Source: Alteromonas sp. BMJM2 (GTDB lineage: Bacteria; Pseudomonadota; Gammaproteobacteria; Enterobacterales; Alteromonadaceae). From it: a stretch of 64,000 nt of DNA. The DNA lies in NCBI RefSeq assembly GCF_027257845.1, contig NZ_JAPVOT010000007.1, positions 1 to 64,000 of the forward strand, in the 5' to 3' direction. How positions within the stretch are numbered: the stretch's first letter is position 1; the number at the start of each line of letters is the position of its first letter. Of this stretch, positions 38,701-46,066 are shown in pieces. The notes beneath the pieces are model-generated. The model saw only the letters and a list, made by a program, of their open reading frames with translations, was not told the DNA's origin and made no database searches. A program made the position numbers and the translations under genes.

Positions 38701-40513
38701 AATCAGTCTCAAAGATACGTTGAGCATTTAGCTCAAAGTCTTCAGAACGCTCAGTTGCGTTAGTGACATTCTTAACCGCTTCTTGGGTGTTGTTCTCTTT
38801 AGCTACAGTAGCCGACATTTTATCTCTGTGGCTTTTAATAACATCGAGCGCATCACCTAGCTTAGAGGACTCTTCCTGTAAGGCCGGCTTGTCTTTGGCA
38901 CTAGCTTTATCTTCTTGCTCCATAACAGTTTCAAGTCGTGAAATGGTTTCATTCCAAAGACCGTCTATCTGTTCCATAGGGCTAGTAGATTCTTCGCTAT
39001 CTGTAGACTCGTCTTTCGACTGTTCTGCAAATTGGCGCGAGATAGTACTAGCCACTTTTTCGATGTCTAATTGCTCTGATTTATCTACCGCTGCGGTAGA
39101 ACTTCTAACAATATCAGAGTAATCATTAGTCTCTGCGGCAACCTTAACGGCTTGCTCAGTTGACTTGATTTCTTTAGTTGCAGCTTCAGCGTTCTCTTGG
39201 TTACGTGTCTTAGCAGCTTTACCTGCTTCAATTACAGCTTCATTAGTACTTTTGGTAACATCAACTGCAGTTTTAGCCGCTTGACCTGAACCTGTGATAG
39301 CAGCAGATGCACCAAAACCAGCAACAGCTGATTCAAATACATTCTTACCATCTTCTTTTAAGTCAAAGTCTTCACCGAAAGCGTCTTCTTCAATAGAGGA
39401 CTGAACACCTTCAGTACCTGCTTCGATAGTTGAACCACCTAATACTTTAGCTGGGCGCTTAACTGACTCAGTGACTGCGGTACGTGATTTAGATTTCTTC
39501 TTAGGGGTGTCAGTGGCTTTTTTACCTTTGATGCCTTTAATCAAACCAGCGGCACGAGCAGTAACTACATCACCGGCTACGTCCATAGCGCCAGCAATAG
39601 CACCTTCTTGGTTAGCTTCTTCAATGTCAGCTTTAGTTAGAGTAACTTCCTCGTCGCGCAGCTTGTCATCAATAGTGTTGCTTCTGACGTCGTTTGCGTA
39701 GTTAACACTGTTTATAGCGGCCATGCCTGGGACTATAGTGGACGCAGCACCTGCAGCACTCTCAGCCGCGTATTCACCTGCAGCAGCAGGGTTACTAAGT
39801 AATGAGCCGGCCCCACCAAATGCTAAACTAAATCCAGCTTTAGCTTTCTCAGTGAATGTTTCAGCTTCTTCAATACCAGACTCATCCCAGACTTTATCAA
39901 TGTCTTTTGATAACTCTTCTCGGTTAAGTGGGTTAAAGCCTTTTGCAACTGCAGTGTCTTGAGTCAGAGCTTTATCGATACTTTTAGCTTGGTCTAAGTT
40001 TCTAATGGCTTCGTTAAATATGTTTCTGTAAGAGTCAGAAGATTCTTGAGCATGAATACTTGTACCAAACTTAGGTAAGTGAAATTGAGAGGTGTCAACA
40101 GTAGTATCAAGGTACTGGTTATCTTCAGGTGATAACTGTTTACCTGCAATTTGCTTTTGCATTAATGCTAAGGCTCTATCGTCAAGCTTACCTAGTAACC
40201 TATTTGCTTCGTTATTGTTAGCTGATGCCACAAGTTCAGATAGTTGTTGTAAACCACCTTGAGCCAATCTGTTAGCTAACTGCTTACCTTGTCCAGAAAC
40301 GCTACCTAAGTCTGCATTTCGAGTCCACGAGTTACGACTTATTGCTGCTTTACGTAATTCTTCTTCTGCTCTGGCTTGCTGCCTTAGCCTTCCGGCTTCG
40401 GCATCAGTGTCTACTTTTTGGGAGAAAGCTTCAAAACCAGTGATCTGGTCTACACGCTGTTGAATGCGTGACATTTTGAGCTGAGTTTTATCAGCACCTA
40501 ATTTATTAGACAT
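29750..40513 (-). CDS. Virion-encapsidated RNA polymerase (N4 gp50-like), with an internal zincin-like domain
   Basis: 3587 aa (N4 gp50 is about 3500). The single-subunit RNAP core lies in the middle. The GR motif is R1436 (VIRFGRFNYQ). Motif A is D1583 in EIDGITNG. Motif B is R1701-x3-K1705-x7-Y1713-G1714. Motif C is D1998 in NVHDGIP. Spacings match the N4 polymerase (A to B 118, B to C 297 residues; N4 about 107 and 285). In N4 this protein is injected with the DNA and transcribes early genes from hairpin promoters. A Thr/Glu/Pro-rich linker spans about 805-905. After the core, HELLH at 2273-2277 with E2330 looks like a zinc-peptidase site. The N-terminus has Gly/Ala-rich hydrophobic stretches. 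Confidence 0.9.
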   Translation of the reverse strand: MSNKLGADKTQLKMSRIQQRVDQITGFEAFSQKVDTDAEAGRLRQQARAEEELRKAAISRNSWTRNADLGSVSGQGKQLANRLAQGGLQQLSELVASANNNEANRLLGKLDDRALALMQKQIAGKQLSPEDNQYLDTTVDTSQFHLPKFGTSIHAQESSDSYRNIFNEAIRNLDQAKSIDKALTQDTAVAKGFNPLNREELSKDIDKVWDESGIEEAETFTEKAKAGFSLAFGGAGSLLSNPAAAGEYAAESAAGAASTIVPGMAAINSVNYANDVRSNTIDDKLRDEEVTLTKADIEEANQEGAIAGAMDVAGDVVTARAAGLIKGIKGKKATDTPKKKSKSRTAVTESVKRPAKVLGGSTIEAGTEGVQSSIEEDAFGEDFDLKEDGKNVFESAVAGFGASAAITGSGQAAKTAVDVTKSTNEAVIEAGKAAKTRNQENAEAATKEIKSTEQAVKVAAETNDYSDIVRSSTAAVDKSEQLDIEKVASTISRQFAEQSKDESTDSEESTSPMEQIDGLWNETISRLETVMEQEDKASAKDKPALQEESSKLGDALDVIKSHRDKMSATVAKENNTQEAVKNVTNATERSEDFELNAQRIFETDSVSPDSITVDQMESLLKSDKWTPEERTRLENSFASKKAMEVITNSDDVHKSSPNAELTSKDIFSGRDKGTYGKNDKGAFGVKSYRQRVGQALHSGNMEAAQKSRDYLAAFASKHRKKADAIKLALNAFDRVGKDGNFKLQYNEAEQSAVDYLAEEHKFEMRGGAKRLAPSIEREAEALESVLVEVDGLIQAKRDTAPVQDTAETSTETPTSTPTESETATANADATPTPPPTDTTRDVENTTRPPEGVVTDTEETDDTIEPATETTQPETQTEADTQTETVTETPTDNESVSEATTDEEVETDTNLDEVLTLARNEVTVKEREVKDLQAELANKEAITNEVVASLGLADKKDMSIEERAQVNQGIRERQGEILTQLENTREDRRIAKEEVKALEGRVKDYDGTAEAFEDETFAKNFIPNGNKSLIRAIPNLLKQLKRAPSTVLAYTKGIAKLEPKQKKAVQHFTDFAEKFHDHIDAIMPEANPKFQMYHALTQGNSLEALKNAISVGAYTWLATDAKGSRYSDAQVLSKRFGIKDSDKVPGSLVGELSQDGLPINMFYRNIGGNIASALGIQLNEDTASTREQSVLELQLGELALAALSDMGMVEVRQRSMSGVIAAGNTEVRDNVYRQAGLTEQALDNMSPDEIEAKVSKLAYTTVVVPHDAEMGPFDNEGLTPELQDLISANEDTGYIVEELFGTQSQVREPMLKPGDGIEEGALMQRSIKTVPSGTRDMTAEQEKKELVIAEDTNRLMSLLDSSEDKDNGSEIEQVLGIESENRLNSMPKRMRDSARAKGNGLINEWNKFTDWRDKLSLMERGLKTPFYLGMKVIRFGRFNYQGAINPQTSKVQRALLKMKSWNEAVSVNDGPKMNAFLMGVAQGLNIDIDKQTKEESLEAMAPMVSDETNVFFKGAQAINDLLANDDAWSTTPEGAAARENLIDAVKEGKHNTHSLHALTNLARYLDAESKGQEYFEADIWLEIDGITNGVVIGSIIFGNGSADNLKEELEAGGIFFNEKRDYGEHINTKESYVDPADGKTKQKRVNKDFYERQAKIWEEYLFNEVVAAKKKPNSISSKRLQASILFFTGLDVFSGSAVEISRKMAKSPLMQNVYGAGKKSLSNDLADAIIDNFDTWIDKSINYTPKKEGAPNPSDKQKVARVNKMLKDIEPLLTFKGKQFQLFKDVDQFKTIEQIREADYSLKGLSVLQKNVKNDFAEPMLDAIEKHFQAFKFNRSVYIDNMQNQSDVFVQLYTASVKKKHAELVEEGVIATDDELPETYRKAITDELHHIMPSVENPNGDGTYETDLQAIKLEQTAAKTAKGNDFKANITLGKPLNVRVKNNDGSYRQGQMKGLSSPATVTSFSSYLGPGVGVQNIHGHDAGVIQSVVKEHDVFNVHDGIPVGLRDFASTGITANEAFFNNVFNSNPFSYAKDLIDRTVDEVNERVERGEITRDVGQRMITTLTKNVTFMGDNPKRDGGNDYEYLVKKSRETSDRLTELRDTVQYVGQYYLPGTGFVTDLGKQVDEGTAKTKASKPTQLSKTNTVKTTSTAQRAKEMEQKNLVEGESPTTQAKPEPDTFGSLLEKSLLSGDSFKTAFAKATKGMKGYHISLVNKLIGYLPDDFEVQVINSDSDPKIVRDMNGMRGAHVVGTGRLLLKGNDFKHNSMNLETVAHELLHAVSANTIDAVNNNDENVSENGRKAVEKLESLLQELRSKITDERFLPALENSKELLAWGLTNKEFIAKLKKTSVKGRINGKLVDAFTSFSSALKGFFGGGTELRNDNAMKQLIELSAAVFEEDAKLQPRSHTPEVDLNAQRIQEMSPKELLDGLANHGEVSAEHKEHLSTVQESIVNTFAGPMGADLKLEEEGQGDEIDQYLTHLSNGTRPFVSKIQGVFSLTPQEAYVAEQLEAVLDSNILNAGFAKNRMIKLWESARKSLTWESFLPSQLAKDSEAEVAKAKAKYDYLFNTSNLNKGSKYFDEFAGKEVDNRASDFLMRFAAASAVSSEVREVLNNIDEVAPENDGSFLSRLNAAVLSLLGKMEELVNGNLRLGLNIKEKQDKVLSRMAQTNHKNRRKLNRLEQMSLDLKTKTNSVLSASIKSALSGEFAKARTESDNVFIAASANIAVLAGTNSANQLAELTRRIFKKKKDDTPSAINDLVTEVMGRGHKAMDSIIGLTRKANRDVEQQRQFGKQGMIALLNSKFGGDKERLKDEDGKKLHKALLNTDAAYLLESGYNINDIDTFLSDESALASEVRDIESRLSGFSHSTLYKNQAKALAYYMVTGNATSDILGKNAKQIVNLFGLNMKVSDDRKDEAEALIDTLTSLYAIQRSSKHDKDRSSELIRTENQKDENGIEFMLRQANEVKQLALDANFDGDVIQMTKGYTPETVNPHISHEYALPNSEKAERLLKQGYRQVASVGRDRRLDSSPGLVLFSIEDGGMARRVTGSMNFATGVMSGTDFMDSMENAEQPIKYKDRVKMLRNMEQTARKNALARLSNPDFDPAKVASDAGAMMIPTFHNDGSIKTFRYEMSEALREKSLEKRYHAFEALGTMEGNVVDKRNTKDRNRDVVDTLLEQYENDVNKAESDYVFIKADAASDKLKEYWNLLPYDTQEYIAEKSGGRKLPIKRELLHVTMGFRKKSITDVLRDNPETQGYVTSLVRKGLESTLNTEQISKLIRGLKRGEDFFQAATSIIKDNVVVKIGWTTVFNIVSNFVHLLGNDIPSRQAFGGSIRGYREAAKYNKLRERSFEVEKEMALLNPGTDKHDKLLNEANKLQTMMSSSPVHKLMDAGLFQTIVEDIDNSVDPFSFKNKTSKKIDEWTSERRIGPLNKLGRYLYVTQDTQLYKMMNQPIQLSDFAARFAMYEYLTEIAPEKMDANSALETVSEHFVNYDIPTSPALQWLNDHGLLMFSKYYLRILRPVLSTFMDKPASTILSLMMTTGNSLTSPVETILGTSVFDKITNPISSGLDAWDEPIPLQAIRSVL

Positions 40514-40552
40514 AGAACTGTCTCTTTATTGATGGCAGGAATGGTGAAATAA

Positions 40553-40575
40553 AAGGGGTAACTGATGTACCCCTT
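40553..40575 (-). terminator. Hairpin between gp51-like gene and virion RNAP gene
   Basis: Stem arms AAGGGGTA and TACCCCTT with a 7-nt loop are followed on the minus strand by TTTTATTT. It may reduce read-through into the giant gene or protect the upstream mRNA end. Confidence 0.7.
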
Positions 40576-40591
40576 GAATGGTGTTACGGTA

Positions 40592-41947
40592 TTAGTTTCT
40601 TCGTTCTTGCTTGAAACGTTCGATCATTCTATTAACACTTGCGTCAGCGCCAGATTGAATTGTCTTTTGTTTCTTAATGAGGTCTTTTAACTTTTTGGTG
40701 TGAGCGTTGATAGTATCATTGCGAGTACTAAATAAGGTAATACCTTTTTCAATTTCCTTTTGAAATGCTTCTGGAGTCCAACCACCCCCTTCACTATTAG
40801 AAACAGCGTCCATTGCATACTTAACTGCTGCACCTTTGATACGTTCAGCATCAGGCCCAGTTAAGAGAGAAGCCATACCATCATCTGCTTCAAGGTTTTC
40901 CACGGCTGTTTGTAAGGCTTTGTCGGCCATTTCTACAGCATTTCCGCCCCAACGTGAGTCATTGTATTGTGTCGCTATATCCCACAACTCATAACCACCA
41001 ACTTCCTTATCTGATTGTTCGCCAACATACTTCATAGCATTAGCTACTGTATTATTGGTATCAAGGAAGTGCCCTAATTCATCTGAGTAAGTAGGCGTAT
41101 CTGAACTCATGATGTCAATGTCACGGGCTGCGTTATCTATTGCAGAAGAATAGTTCTTTTGTAAGCGACTTACTTCGTACTGTTGGTCTTTAGTTAGTCC
41201 GTTTCTGGCTTCGTAGTCAGCCTGCAAACCGTTAACCGTATTTGCAATTATGCCTGAATCGGTGACACCAGCTTCACGCAAACGTCCCTGAACAAAGTCT
41301 TCAATTTTCGTAGGATCATCGAGACTTTCCAGTGCTTCGTTTCTAATACCCAAAGCAGTGTCTTTTTGACCTCTTAAGTCAAGGGTACGATTACGTTCAT
41401 CTATTTTAAATTTCTCTTCTCTATCAGCATCTGAAGAAGTCTCAATAGAACTAAGTAATGTACCTTTATCTTTAATGGTTTGACTCGAATCGATAAGAGC
41501 ACGGGCGCCTTCATAATCTTTGGCAGCTATAAGAGCGTTAACTTTATTGATTTCTGGTTCCGCAGCTAACCGTTGTTGGCGTGCGTCAAACTCTTGAGTC
41601 TGTGTTAAATCAGTACGTAACTCATTGTCTCTGCCTTGAAGAGCACTCTGAACTTGAGACACATCAACCTGCCCAGCACCTAGTTGGCCTAGCTCTGTAC
41701 TTATACGCTGGTTAAACTTGTCATAACTACCTAAGTCATTAAAGCCCTGTACTTGATTTAAGAACTGGTTCGTATTGAAGTCCTTAGTTTGGTTTTCCAC
41801 TGACAAACGATTATCGGTAACTTGTTTTGCAGCGTTAGATAGCTGAGTTATACCTTGGTTAATCTGGTTGCCAGCCTGTACGCCTAACTGATTAGCTGAA
41901 GAGAAATCGGGCGCACCGATATTTCTCCATGTAATTGGGCTCGCCAT
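40592..41947 (-). CDS. Internal virion protein, N4 gp51 position
   Basis: 451 aa, mostly helical, with many Gln and Asn residues in the first 130 residues and no membrane segment or known enzyme motif. Its start overlaps the stop of the preceding gene. Assigned by position: it sits directly upstream of the virion RNAP gene, as gp51 does in N4, where it is a virion component. Sequence similarity was not tested. Confidence 0.65.
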   Translation of the reverse strand: MASPITWRNIGAPDFSSANQLGVQAGNQINQGITQLSNAAKQVTDNRLSVENQTKDFNTNQFLNQVQGFNDLGSYDKFNQRISTELGQLGAGQVDVSQVQSALQGRDNELRTDLTQTQEFDARQQRLAAEPEINKVNALIAAKDYEGARALIDSSQTIKDKGTLLSSIETSSDADREEKFKIDERNRTLDLRGQKDTALGIRNEALESLDDPTKIEDFVQGRLREAGVTDSGIIANTVNGLQADYEARNGLTKDQQYEVSRLQKNYSSAIDNAARDIDIMSSDTPTYSDELGHFLDTNNTVANAMKYVGEQSDKEVGGYELWDIATQYNDSRWGGNAVEMADKALQTAVENLEADDGMASLLTGPDAERIKGAAVKYAMDAVSNSEGGGWTPEAFQKEIEKGITLFSTRNDTINAHTKKLKDLIKKQKTIQSGADASVNRMIERFKQERRN

Positions 41948-42465
41948 TATCCTCTACCTTCTAAACTGTTCTTAGCCACATAGCTCTCTTTCTCCGCATC
42001 AGACAAGTAACCTCGGCTATTAGCTCTGTCTTGAATGCTTGTGTTGTACTGAGAAACTTGTTGATTGTACTGGTCGTTAAAGGCGCCTTTTTGGAAATTG
42101 AATTGGTCCTTCTGTAAGCCAAAGTTCCTAAAACCGTTAAAGGCTGACATTAAACCCCCAGCAGCAGACAGTGCAGGCATTAAATTGCCCGGGGTGTTGA
42201 TCCCAGTTTGCTGGTTTGTATTGCCAAATGCCCAGTCCATAAAGCCACCCCCATTTTGATTAGGGCCAGCTGCATTAACATTGGCGGGCATACCACCAAA
42301 CTGATTGAAGTCATTGGTATTAAAACCTCCGCCTGTCAAAGCACTGAAGTCTGTGTTCATGTACTCAGGGGTTGTTGGTGTAATGTTACCGGTTAACTGT
42401 TTGGCAAAGTCCAGTCCCCAGTCATTTTGTGGTTGGGCGCCAAAGTTTAAATTGAAGTTGCTCAT
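41947..42465 (-). CDS. Virion protein, N4 gp52 position
   Basis: 172 aa. The first 85 residues are rich in Asn, Gly, Gln and Phe and probably unstructured; a Gly/Ala/Met segment around 95-115 may touch a membrane; the C-terminus is helical. It overlaps the next gene's start by one base. It is identified by its place in the N4 gene 50-59 order. In podoviruses, small proteins of this kind are ejected with the DNA. Confidence 0.6.
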   Translation of the reverse strand: MSNFNLNFGAQPQNDWGLDFAKQLTGNITPTTPEYMNTDFSALTGGGFNTNDFNQFGGMPANVNAAGPNQNGGGFMDWAFGNTNQQTGINTPGNLMPALSAAGGLMSAFNGFRNFGLQKDQFNFQKGAFNDQYNQQVSQYNTSIQDRANSRGYLSDAEKESYVAKNSLEGRG

Positions 42466-42473
42466 AGATGTTC

Positions 42474-44843
42474 CTAGTTGAACGTAGGTTTGGGGAGGGT
42501 CAAATTAATGTCTACAAAATTCTCAATGGATGCGTAACTGAGATCTGCGACGTTAGTTTGCATGTTGCGGAAGTAGTAGCTAGAGGGTGTTTCGTTGAAG
42601 TCATTGTAAGGGGTGTTATCGACAAAGTGGAAAGGGTCTATGATTTTACTTGAAGAAAGTAATTCTTTCTTAGATTCCAGTTCGTCCATTAAGTCTTCAG
42701 CTTCTTCTTGAAAGGCTGTGACTTTAGATTGAAATTCTAGCATGTCCTTTTGAATGTTAGTAGATATGGCATTGGTAACTGCACTACTTAACTGCATTAG
42801 CTGAACTGCGTTCATATTGGCTAAGTTAACGTTATTAAGACCACCGTAACCACTTGCAACAAAAGCAGCAATAGCCACAATAAATGCCACTTCTACACCA
42901 ACAAGCTCAACTGCGTATTCTAAACCAAGTGCTATCAAATACTTGGACAGTACAATCTTGGCCACAGCAATAAGACCTGCTGTAGCTGTTGTAGCGGCAG
43001 CGAAAACAGAGTAAATCTCAACACCCGTGGATATAAGTACTGCAATAGAAACCACGATCATAAAGAATTTAAAACCACTTGTTTCGTACCACTCAAGCTT
43101 ACGCTTTTCGTATGCATGACAAACAAGCATAGTAGTTTCATAGTAAAGCTCTTGTAAGTCAAAGCTACCCATTTTTAATGTAGCACTACGCTTTAGTGGG
43201 ATGATGAAGTTCTTATTCTCTTCATCTTCTACAACGTCTTTGAGCGATGTGGTCACAACACCATCTGAGTAAATGTAGTTCTTATGTTTAGGGTTAACTA
43301 CATAAATCTCCACGTACTCATTTTTGTTTATTTGTTCTCGTAAATGCCATTTGTCATTTTTACCATCGATGGTTATAACGTTTTCTGTTGTACCAACTTT
43401 ACCAATTCTTCCGGTTATCGTTTTACGGCTAATGCCTTCAAACTCAACCTTAATGTCGATGTTACCTTCTTCAATGTGAATGAAGTGTTTACCGATTTCA
43501 TCAGGCGTTGTTGAGAAGCCAGATGTTTCTTCCGTGACGATAAGATCTAATACTTCTTCAAAGTAGCGGATTAGGTATTTGATGCCAGCCTGTTTTTGCG
43601 TTGTAGCAGCTACCGCGGTAAGTAACATAGCTTCGTCAATATCATCTATGTCCTCATTAGTCTCGATAGCTTCAACTAAATGGTCTGCATCCAAATCCAA
43701 CTTGGTTAGTATTTCCCTTGTGCTCTCAGCTTGGAAAGTGTCCGAGTAAATACCTGTTAAAACGTTTCTGTTACGTTTACGTAACGGGACAATAGGATAG
43801 TAGTCAGATTCAGGACTGGTTTTAACTATTTCCTGTATTGGGGCGCCTTGTTCAATACCCGGGTCAAATGCAAAGTCATCCAGGGTAAATAAGTACTTAG
43901 GTATCTTAGGGCCGTTGTTTGGCTGTATGTAGTATTCGATGATGTAGTAAAGCACGTCTGGCTTTTCATCAGGTATGAATTTCTCGCTCTGCTCAAATGT
44001 GCGAGTGTTTTCAGTCGGGCCCGTATCGTGCGTTAACTCAACCCTTGGGAATAACTCAGTAGTTTTAGGGCTTTCTGAACCATCACCATAACGAGTGAAC
44101 CTTATTACTTTTTCTTGGTAGTTTACTTTACCTATTCCCCTGTACTTTGAACGGGAGGTAGTCAGGTAATTAAGGGTGTACTCGACCGGTGCACCAACAG
44201 GACTATCACGAACATGATCTTCAAAGGTATGCTTCGTTTTCTCGCTGAAAGTGTCTGAGTAGTTAATCGTGTGTGCAACCGTGAATGTCTCGCACAGCGT
44301 TGCTGGCTCGCCATCGACTGATACTGCGGTTTCTCTGTATCTGTCTACTGGAACACCGTTTAAGAGTGCTTCCGTGTTAGTGACAAGTTCAGCTTTACTC
44401 TCATTAACGAACGTATCATGTGCACTGTTGATTTCACTGGCAAAGTCGTCAGGAGGTACAACGGTGAGTAAATACCGATGATAGTTACGTATGTTATAGA
44501 GGTACTTGGTAACGTAGTACGCGTCCGAAGGAGGAACGCTTTTAATACTCTCTATAGTGTAGTTACCACTACCTTCTAAACGATCAAGAGAAATCTCTAC
44601 GAACTCAGAATATAATATCTGGCTTGTTGTCTTGTCCGTAGGTAAACCATAAACATAATGGTCACGGCCATAGTAATAGAAGCTAGACATTCTCCAGTTA
44701 ATGCCGTTAATCGACTTGTCGATAAGCCCTTGCTTAATACTCTTACCATCCAATGCAGCACTTATTATTGCTTCTTGTTTTGGGTCAGGCACATGGTCGT
44801 ATAGCTTAGTAGTACTGGAAGACGCACTTATTTGGTATGCCAT
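42474..44843 (-). CDS. Large virion protein with membrane-like segment, N4 gp53 position
   Basis: 789 aa. The first 575 residues look like a mostly beta, soluble part; residues about 605-690 form several hydrophobic stretches, followed by a coiled helical tail. A hydrophobic block near the C-terminus fits an ejection protein that enters the cell envelope. The ATG has no nearby SD: AGGAG lies 30 nt upstream, and a terminator-like hairpin fills the gap. Assigned by order. Confidence 0.6.
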   Translation of the reverse strand: MAYQISASSSTTKLYDHVPDPKQEAIISAALDGKSIKQGLIDKSINGINWRMSSFYYYGRDHYVYGLPTDKTTSQILYSEFVEISLDRLEGSGNYTIESIKSVPPSDAYYVTKYLYNIRNYHRYLLTVVPPDDFASEINSAHDTFVNESKAELVTNTEALLNGVPVDRYRETAVSVDGEPATLCETFTVAHTINYSDTFSEKTKHTFEDHVRDSPVGAPVEYTLNYLTTSRSKYRGIGKVNYQEKVIRFTRYGDGSESPKTTELFPRVELTHDTGPTENTRTFEQSEKFIPDEKPDVLYYIIEYYIQPNNGPKIPKYLFTLDDFAFDPGIEQGAPIQEIVKTSPESDYYPIVPLRKRNRNVLTGIYSDTFQAESTREILTKLDLDADHLVEAIETNEDIDDIDEAMLLTAVAATTQKQAGIKYLIRYFEEVLDLIVTEETSGFSTTPDEIGKHFIHIEEGNIDIKVEFEGISRKTITGRIGKVGTTENVITIDGKNDKWHLREQINKNEYVEIYVVNPKHKNYIYSDGVVTTSLKDVVEDEENKNFIIPLKRSATLKMGSFDLQELYYETTMLVCHAYEKRKLEWYETSGFKFFMIVVSIAVLISTGVEIYSVFAAATTATAGLIAVAKIVLSKYLIALGLEYAVELVGVEVAFIVAIAAFVASGYGGLNNVNLANMNAVQLMQLSSAVTNAISTNIQKDMLEFQSKVTAFQEEAEDLMDELESKKELLSSSKIIDPFHFVDNTPYNDFNETPSSYYFRNMQTNVADLSYASIENFVDINLTLPKPTFN

Positions 44844-44854
44844 AAATAAAAAAA

Positions 44855-44870
44855 GAGGGCATACGCCCCC
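44855..44870 (-). terminator. Terminator-like hairpin between an SD and its start codon
   Basis: A GGGC/GCCC stem with an outer G-C pair and a 4-nt loop is followed on the minus strand by seven T residues. It lies between AGGAG (44874-44878) and the ATG at 44843, so it could either terminate the upstream transcript or bring the distant SD close to the start. Confidence 0.6.
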
Positions 44871-44898
44871 TTACTCCTTAATATGCTCCGGCTAGGTG

Positions 44899-46062
44899 CT
44901 ACGCACCAATGCCGGCCTTTGCTTTTTCAACGATAGATGTGAAGTTGGTAGTACTGAAACCGTAAGGGTCTGGCTCATAGCCATTATCCGTAGTTCTCAA
45001 TACACTCCATACATCAGAGAAACTCTTAAGAAGTTTCTGTTCTGCATCACGTTTATAACCTTCAATCTGCTGGCCATATAATTCACGCTGCTTACCAAGA
45101 ATGCCGCTCACTGGTGTCCCATCAACTGAGTCCAAGATCTGCGCTTGCTCAGTGAGCTTACGTTGCTGAAGTACTTCAACTTCTTTATTGGCTTTAAGAA
45201 TACCAGCTTCATTAACAGTAACATCGCTATCAATCTTAAGCTTCTGTGCGTTAGTAACTGCAATTTGCGCATCTGCCGTGTCCCTACCCTTCTGTGCAGT
45301 GAGAACTTGTTCATCAAGTACACTTGCTTGCTTATCAAGGATAACTCCTTGCTTGGGTATGTTGAGGGCTTCTGCTGCTAGGTTAGTTACTCTACGTTCA
45401 GTAAACGTAATCTCTGAATCCAAAGCTGTTGATTGCTTGGTGACGAGAGAGATGTCACTGGTTAGCTTATCTACCTGCTTACCAAGGATAGTATTTTGCG
45501 TACCCAAGTTAGCATTTTCAGACTGTAGATTGATAAGTTGCTGATCAGAAATACTAGCGTTCTTTTGCTGTAGTACTGTCTGCGCTTCAGTATTGTTTTT
45601 CTGTGCAGTGATTAACGTACCCTGCAATGGGATATTCAAACCATCAGCAGCTAGGTTATCTGTTTGCTGTTCTATTTGGTTTGTCTGCGCTTTGATTCGC
45701 AGCAGCTCTTCGTCTGACGCTAATACTTGCTTATCAAGAAGCGTACCTTGCTTCGTGATGTTCTGGCCTTCTTTAACTACATTACTGCGTTGAGTTTCAA
45801 TCAACTGGGTCTGTACTTCTGTCTGGCTTTTCTGAGCGTTAACAAGTTCTACTTGAGCCTTACTAGCTGGCTCAGAGAGAAGGTATTGCAGTGATTGCTG
45901 AAGTACAGTTGTGGTTAGCTGTGTGTATACTTTGGCGTACTCTTCACCGCTTAATCTATTCTTACTGTATTCAACTTCAAGGTGTGCACGAACTGACTGC
46001 ATCAGTTTGTCAAAAACACCTGAGCCTTCAACACTGCATGTAGTTAGTTCGTTTACACTCAT
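44899..46062 (-). CDS. Coiled-coil virion protein, N4 gp54-like
   Basis: 387 aa. Residues about 65-310 are a continuous Gln/Thr/Leu-rich coiled coil with internal repeats: LNIPLQG and LNIPKQG, and several LDKQ units. The C-terminal 60 residues are a separate domain beginning QKLLKSFSDVWSVLRTTD. The combination of long coil and tail domain, and the position two genes before the capsid gene, fit N4 gp54, a virion protein of the tail or portal complex. It starts 5 nt after the preceding gene. Confidence 0.7.
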   Translation of the reverse strand: MSVNELTTCSVEGSGVFDKLMQSVRAHLEVEYSKNRLSGEEYAKVYTQLTTTVLQQSLQYLLSEPASKAQVELVNAQKSQTEVQTQLIETQRSNVVKEGQNITKQGTLLDKQVLASDEELLRIKAQTNQIEQQTDNLAADGLNIPLQGTLITAQKNNTEAQTVLQQKNASISDQQLINLQSENANLGTQNTILGKQVDKLTSDISLVTKQSTALDSEITFTERRVTNLAAEALNIPKQGVILDKQASVLDEQVLTAQKGRDTADAQIAVTNAQKLKIDSDVTVNEAGILKANKEVEVLQQRKLTEQAQILDSVDGTPVSGILGKQRELYGQQIEGYKRDAEQKLLKSFSDVWSVLRTTDNGYEPDPYGFSTTNFTSIVEKAKAGIGA

Positions 46063-46066
46063 CTAC

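Noticed and set aside
29750-40513. The giant ORF as a tape measure, adhesin or toxin
   Set aside because: Single-subunit RNAP motifs with correct spacing and the N4 gene order explain it better.
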